Source of the DNA: an uncultured bacterium
GTDB taxonomy: Bacteria; Bacteroidota; Ignavibacteria; Kapaibacteriales; UBA4661
Assembly: GCA_937899715.1 (NCBI GenBank)
Contig: CALCNX010000014.1
Coordinates: 1-8,599, forward strand
DNA: 8,599 nt
Reading direction: 5' to 3'
Part shown: piece after piece, positions 6,734 to 8,599 of the stretch
Layout of the letters: every line of letters begins with the position of its first letter
How positions within the stretch are numbered: the first letter of the stretch is position 1
The notes under the pieces: model-generated
Databases searched by the model: none
Told to the model about the DNA's origin: nothing
The model's input: only the letters and a program-made list of their open reading frames with translations
Position numbers and translations under genes: made by a program

Positions 6734-6970
6734 TCAAATTTTATCATGCTCATCTGCGGGACGATGCTGCACTTTTGCCAAAATTGCTTTCAGGCTTTTT
6801 CCTTTGCCACGCTCGGCTCTTTCAGCTAAATATTCGTCTGCATGATAGACTGCGACTTTTTCTGCTATCGCGCTGACAATAAATTGGTTCATCGAAACAT
6901 CATCTTTCGTTGTCAAATGCCGCAAATTTTTATGCAACGATTCGGGTAATCGCACGTTGATAGCGCTCAT
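6734..6970 (-). CDS. Ribbon-helix-helix (HicB-like) antitoxin
   Basis: A 78-residue protein with the Arc/MetJ-type ribbon-helix-helix fold. INVRLP (4-9) is the DNA-contacting strand, SLHKNLRHLTTK (11-22) the first helix and SMNQFIVSAIAEKVAVY (26-42) the second. The C-terminal half (YLAERAERGKGKSLKAILAKVQHRPADEHDKI) matches the tail of small antitoxins often annotated as HicB-family, and would bind and silence the toxin. It follows the PIN toxin gene by 45 bp and precedes parA by 36 bp. AGGAG (6976-6980) lies 5 nt before the start, the strongest ribosome site in the window, consistent with antitoxin made in excess. RHH dimers usually repress their own promoter. Because some plasmid partition systems use a small RHH protein beside ParA, a second role in partition control is possible. 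Confidence 0.85.
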   Translation of the reverse strand: MSAINVRLPESLHKNLRHLTTKDDVSMNQFIVSAIAEKVAVYHADEYLAERAERGKGKSLKAILAKVQHRPADEHDKI

Positions 6971-6975
6971 TGCTG

Positions 6976-6980
6976 CTCCT
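6976..6980 (-). promoter_or_regulatory. Strong Shine-Dalgarno site of the RHH antitoxin
   Basis: AGGAG on the minus strand, 5 nt before ATG 6970. It is clearly better than the site of the PIN toxin upstream, which would favour antitoxin over toxin synthesis from one message. Confidence 0.6.
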
Positions 6981-7015
6981 GTTAAGTATGTGTAGTAGAA
7001 TACAATGACTGTGAT

Positions 7016-7447
7016 TTATATAATACATTTTTGCTCACGAAGAAACTCTTGAGGCGTACAGACCGTTATCCCAAAACGCTCTGCACCGCGAAAATGACGC
7101 CTGTTGTAGGTAATAATCGCACTGCATTGTCCATTGAGCGCGGTTTCCAACAAAATATCGTCGTCAGGATCGGTCAGAAGGGGGCGCCATCGGTAAAAAA
7201 GACGAATATGCTCTGCACGAGCACAGAATATATCCAAAAAATCACCAATGCTTTCATCATCCAAGCGTGATGTTTCTTGGTCTTTGCGTAACTGCTCTTC
7301 ATATTCAAAAACTATCGTTGCCGAAATACAAACTACCCATGAAGATTCTTCCAGCAACGAAAGCAAAAGGTATGAAGCACCTTCTGTGGAGCGCAAACCA
7401 GACACCAACACATTGGTATCAATAATAATCCGTATCGGTTTTTTCAT
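7016..7447 (-). CDS. PIN-domain toxin, COG1569 type
   Basis: A 143-residue PIN-domain protein, expected to be a metal-dependent RNase acting as the toxin of a type II pair. IRIIIDTNVLVSGLRS (6-20) gives the first catalytic acid D10. ISATIVFEYEEQLR gives E48/E50. LTDPDDDILLETAL (91-104) gives D93 and the acidic run D95-D97. IITYNRRHF (111-119) with N115 and the closing TPQEFLRE are typical of the COG1569 branch. The frame extends upstream to 7672, but that part overlaps the neighbouring gene and lacks PIN character, so ATG 7447 (MKKPIRI) is chosen. It gives the usual family length, although its ribosome site is weak. The toxin precedes its RHH antitoxin by 45 bp, the reverse of most VapBC-like pairs. 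A Bacteroidota-style promoter box and an 11-bp palindrome lie directly upstream. Confidence 0.88.
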   Translation of the reverse strand: MKKPIRIIIDTNVLVSGLRSTEGASYLLLSLLEESSWVVCISATIVFEYEEQLRKDQETSRLDDESIGDFLDIFCARAEHIRLFYRWRPLLTDPDDDILLETALNGQCSAIITYNRRHFRGAERFGITVCTPQEFLREQKCII

Positions 7448-7452
7448 AGTAT

Positions 7453-7463
7453 TACCAGTGGTA
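7453..7463. promoter_or_regulatory. 11-bp palindrome at the toxin start, candidate operator
   Basis: TACCA-G-TGGTA is a perfect palindrome around one central base. It lies 5 bp before the PIN start codon and just downstream of the TATATTTG box, so it would cover the expected transcription start. Binding there by the RHH antitoxin would repress the pair. This role is inferred from position only. Confidence 0.4.
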
Positions 7464-7466
7464 CTA

Positions 7467-7497
7467 CAAATATAGTGTTTTGTTACGACAATGCGAA
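7467..7497 (-). promoter_or_regulatory. Candidate Bacteroidota-type promoter of the PIN/RHH/parAB cassette
   Basis: On the minus strand TATATTTG (7474 down to 7467) matches the TAnnTTTG -7 consensus. TTCG at 7497-7494 is a 3-of-4 match to the TTTG -33 box, with the usual 19-bp spacer. Transcription would start near 7460, leaving a leader of only about a dozen bases before the PIN ATG at 7447. Confidence 0.5.
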
Positions 7498-7529
7498 CAG
7501 TTTTGTGCAAGAAGTTCATACTAAGAGTA

Positions 7530-8599
7530 TTATACCTCACTTCCTGCACAAATCGCTTCGTAGCGCAAAGCACGTCGTTCTTCAACTTCATCATGCAATC
7601 GTGCTTCGGTATGCAATCGTTCCATAAATTGTTGTTCGTAGTTTGTACCATCCACGCCGTATTCGCATACAAACTCTGCCAGCGTCTTACGTTTTAGTTC
7701 TGTATCGTTGTTGGTAAAAGCGTAGTAACCACTAAAGCGTGTGCCGCTCTCGGTTTTTATGCGTTCCCGCACATACCGTACATGGAACAGCGCATCCACC
7801 AGTTCGCCCGCTTTTTGCTGTGTCAGTCGGAATAGTTGACTTGTGTAAGCATTCACCCGTTCTGCCAGTCCTTTCTTGGTGCGAATAGCGTTTGGAATGT
7901 GCCGCTCGTTGCCGTCTGCTCCTATAAATGTGCAGCCCGCTTGGGCTGAATTTCGTACCATTGTGCGTATTTCTTCCTCGCGTTTGAGTTTCTCGCGGTC
8001 GTGCTTGCTGAGGATATTTTCGGTCAACCCTGCGAGGTGGATAGCTTCGCGCTGTTTCATCGCCAAACGCTCCGTGAACGACTGCCACTTCCGCGGGTCA
8101 TTGTTTTCTGTTACCAGATGAATCGCTTCTTTGTGGTCAAAGCCCAGTGTACGGGCTTCGGCATAATAGCGCACCAACGTTTCGGTGCGTTGTTCGCGGA
8201 GCAGAGCAGCGTGATTCGTCAGAATGGCTGCCGTCTCCGGGTGTTGTTTCATAAAGGGAAGCAAGCTCTCAGGGCATATCGTTGGCAGTGCACCTTTAAG
8301 TGCCTTCGAGCGCGAAAGGGTATTCAATGCTGCAAGGAAGTATGCGGTCTTGTGGTGGAGCAGGTTCAGAACGGTTTCATCGTTTTCCAGCGCTTCGCGC
8401 CGTGTTTCCTTCCGTATCTCGTCAATACATTCAGAGCTGAGCAGTGAGGTGCGCTTTGGCTCGGCTTCGTCCACGATACGCACAAAGCCGTAGGATTCCA
8501 GCGCTTTGGCAACATCCTCATCGGTTTTCATTGCAAGCCGGAGGGTGTGAATACGGTGCATCATCGCACATTCATCGGTTGACCATTGATGCTGTTTGT
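7530..8599 (-). CDS. Unrecognised helical, charged protein; 5' end probably beyond window
   Basis: I do not recognise this family. From the first in-window ATG (8564) it has 344 residues. The frame has no stop between 8564 and the window edge (11 further codons), and neither ATG 8564 nor ATG 8531 has a Shine-Dalgarno site, so the gene probably begins outside the window. The protein is rich in Glu, Arg and Lys and predicted mainly helical, with no signal peptide and no membrane segment. Visible blocks are a KALESYGFVRIVDEAEPKR start, a helical pair around LLHHKTAYFLAALNTL, a basic-acidic run KHDREKLKREEEIRTMVRN near the middle, and GTRFSGYYAFTNND near residue 285. No nuclease, ATPase or helix-turn-helix signature was seen. 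It ends 82 bp before the PIN toxin and reads the same way. It is visibly more GC-rich than parAB. A replication or mobilisation role would fit its place beside a partition cassette, but nothing in the sequence shows it. Confidence 0.7.
   Translation of the reverse strand, partial: KQHQWSTDECAMMHRIHTLRLAMKTDEDVAKALESYGFVRIVDEAEPKRTSLLSSECIDEIRKETRREALENDETVLNLLHHKTAYFLAALNTLSRSKALKGALPTICPESLLPFMKQHPETAAILTNHAALLREQRTETLVRYYAEARTLGFDHKEAIHLVTENNDPRKWQSFTERLAMKQREAIHLAGLTENILSKHDREKLKREEEIRTMVRNSAQAGCTFIGADGNERHIPNAIRTKKGLAERVNAYTSQLFRLTQQKAGELVDALFHVRYVRERIKTESGTRFSGYYAFTNNDTELKRKTLAEFVCEYGVDGTNYEQQFMERLHTEARLHDEVEERRALRYEAICAGSEV

Noticed and set aside
7448..7672. 75-residue N-terminal extension of the PIN protein
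   Set aside because: It overlaps the end of the neighbouring gene, crosses the promoter box and lacks PIN character. The family starts right at the IIIDTN strand.

Overview
The window is 8.6 kb of accessory-type DNA. Every recognisable gene reads on the minus strand except a decayed insertion sequence on the plus strand. No rRNA, tRNA or CRISPR array was seen. The host is uncertain. A TAnnTTTG-type promoter box upstream of the PIN toxin, several weak Shine-Dalgarno sites and a LytTR response regulator suggest Bacteroidota or a relative in the wider Bacteroidota/Chlorobi group; this is an inference, not a species call. Base composition is mosaic: the two-gene nuclease cluster at 134-2796 is visibly AT-rich, whereas the LytTR gene and the gene at the right edge are visibly more GC-rich.

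Right part (about 5064-8599), read leftwards: the 3' portion of an unrecognised, mostly helical, charged protein whose frame stays open to the window edge; a PIN-domain toxin of the COG1569 type; a 78-residue ribbon-helix-helix (HicB-like) antitoxin; a Soj-like ParA ATPase; and a ParB-N/HTH protein. PIN, RHH, ParA and ParB are closely spaced (45 bp, 36 bp, 1-nt overlap) and look like one addiction-plus-partition cassette, as expected on a plasmid or integrative element.

Middle (about 3135-5019): an IS256-family element that keeps both terminal inverted repeats but has lost the catalytic middle of its transposase. Next to it is an orphan LytTR response regulator, flanked by an inverted pair of 23-bp repeats (21 of 23 identical). 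Each copy is a tandem pair of CACAAA-type half-sites about one helical turn apart, plausibly operators. A gap of about 480 bp (2797-3280) holds part of this repeat cluster and no convincing gene.

Left part (1-2796): a three-gene run consisting of a stand-alone PD-(D/E)XK nuclease-like protein, a DUF4209-type protein ending in a HEPN RNase-like R-x4-H motif, and the first 40 codons of a protein resembling the start of HsdR-N/COG4748 restriction-type nucleases. Gaps of 20 and 12 bp suggest co-expression. This is the best candidate here for an undescribed multi-gene nuclease (possibly anti-phage) system, but defence activity is inferred from motifs and gene order only.
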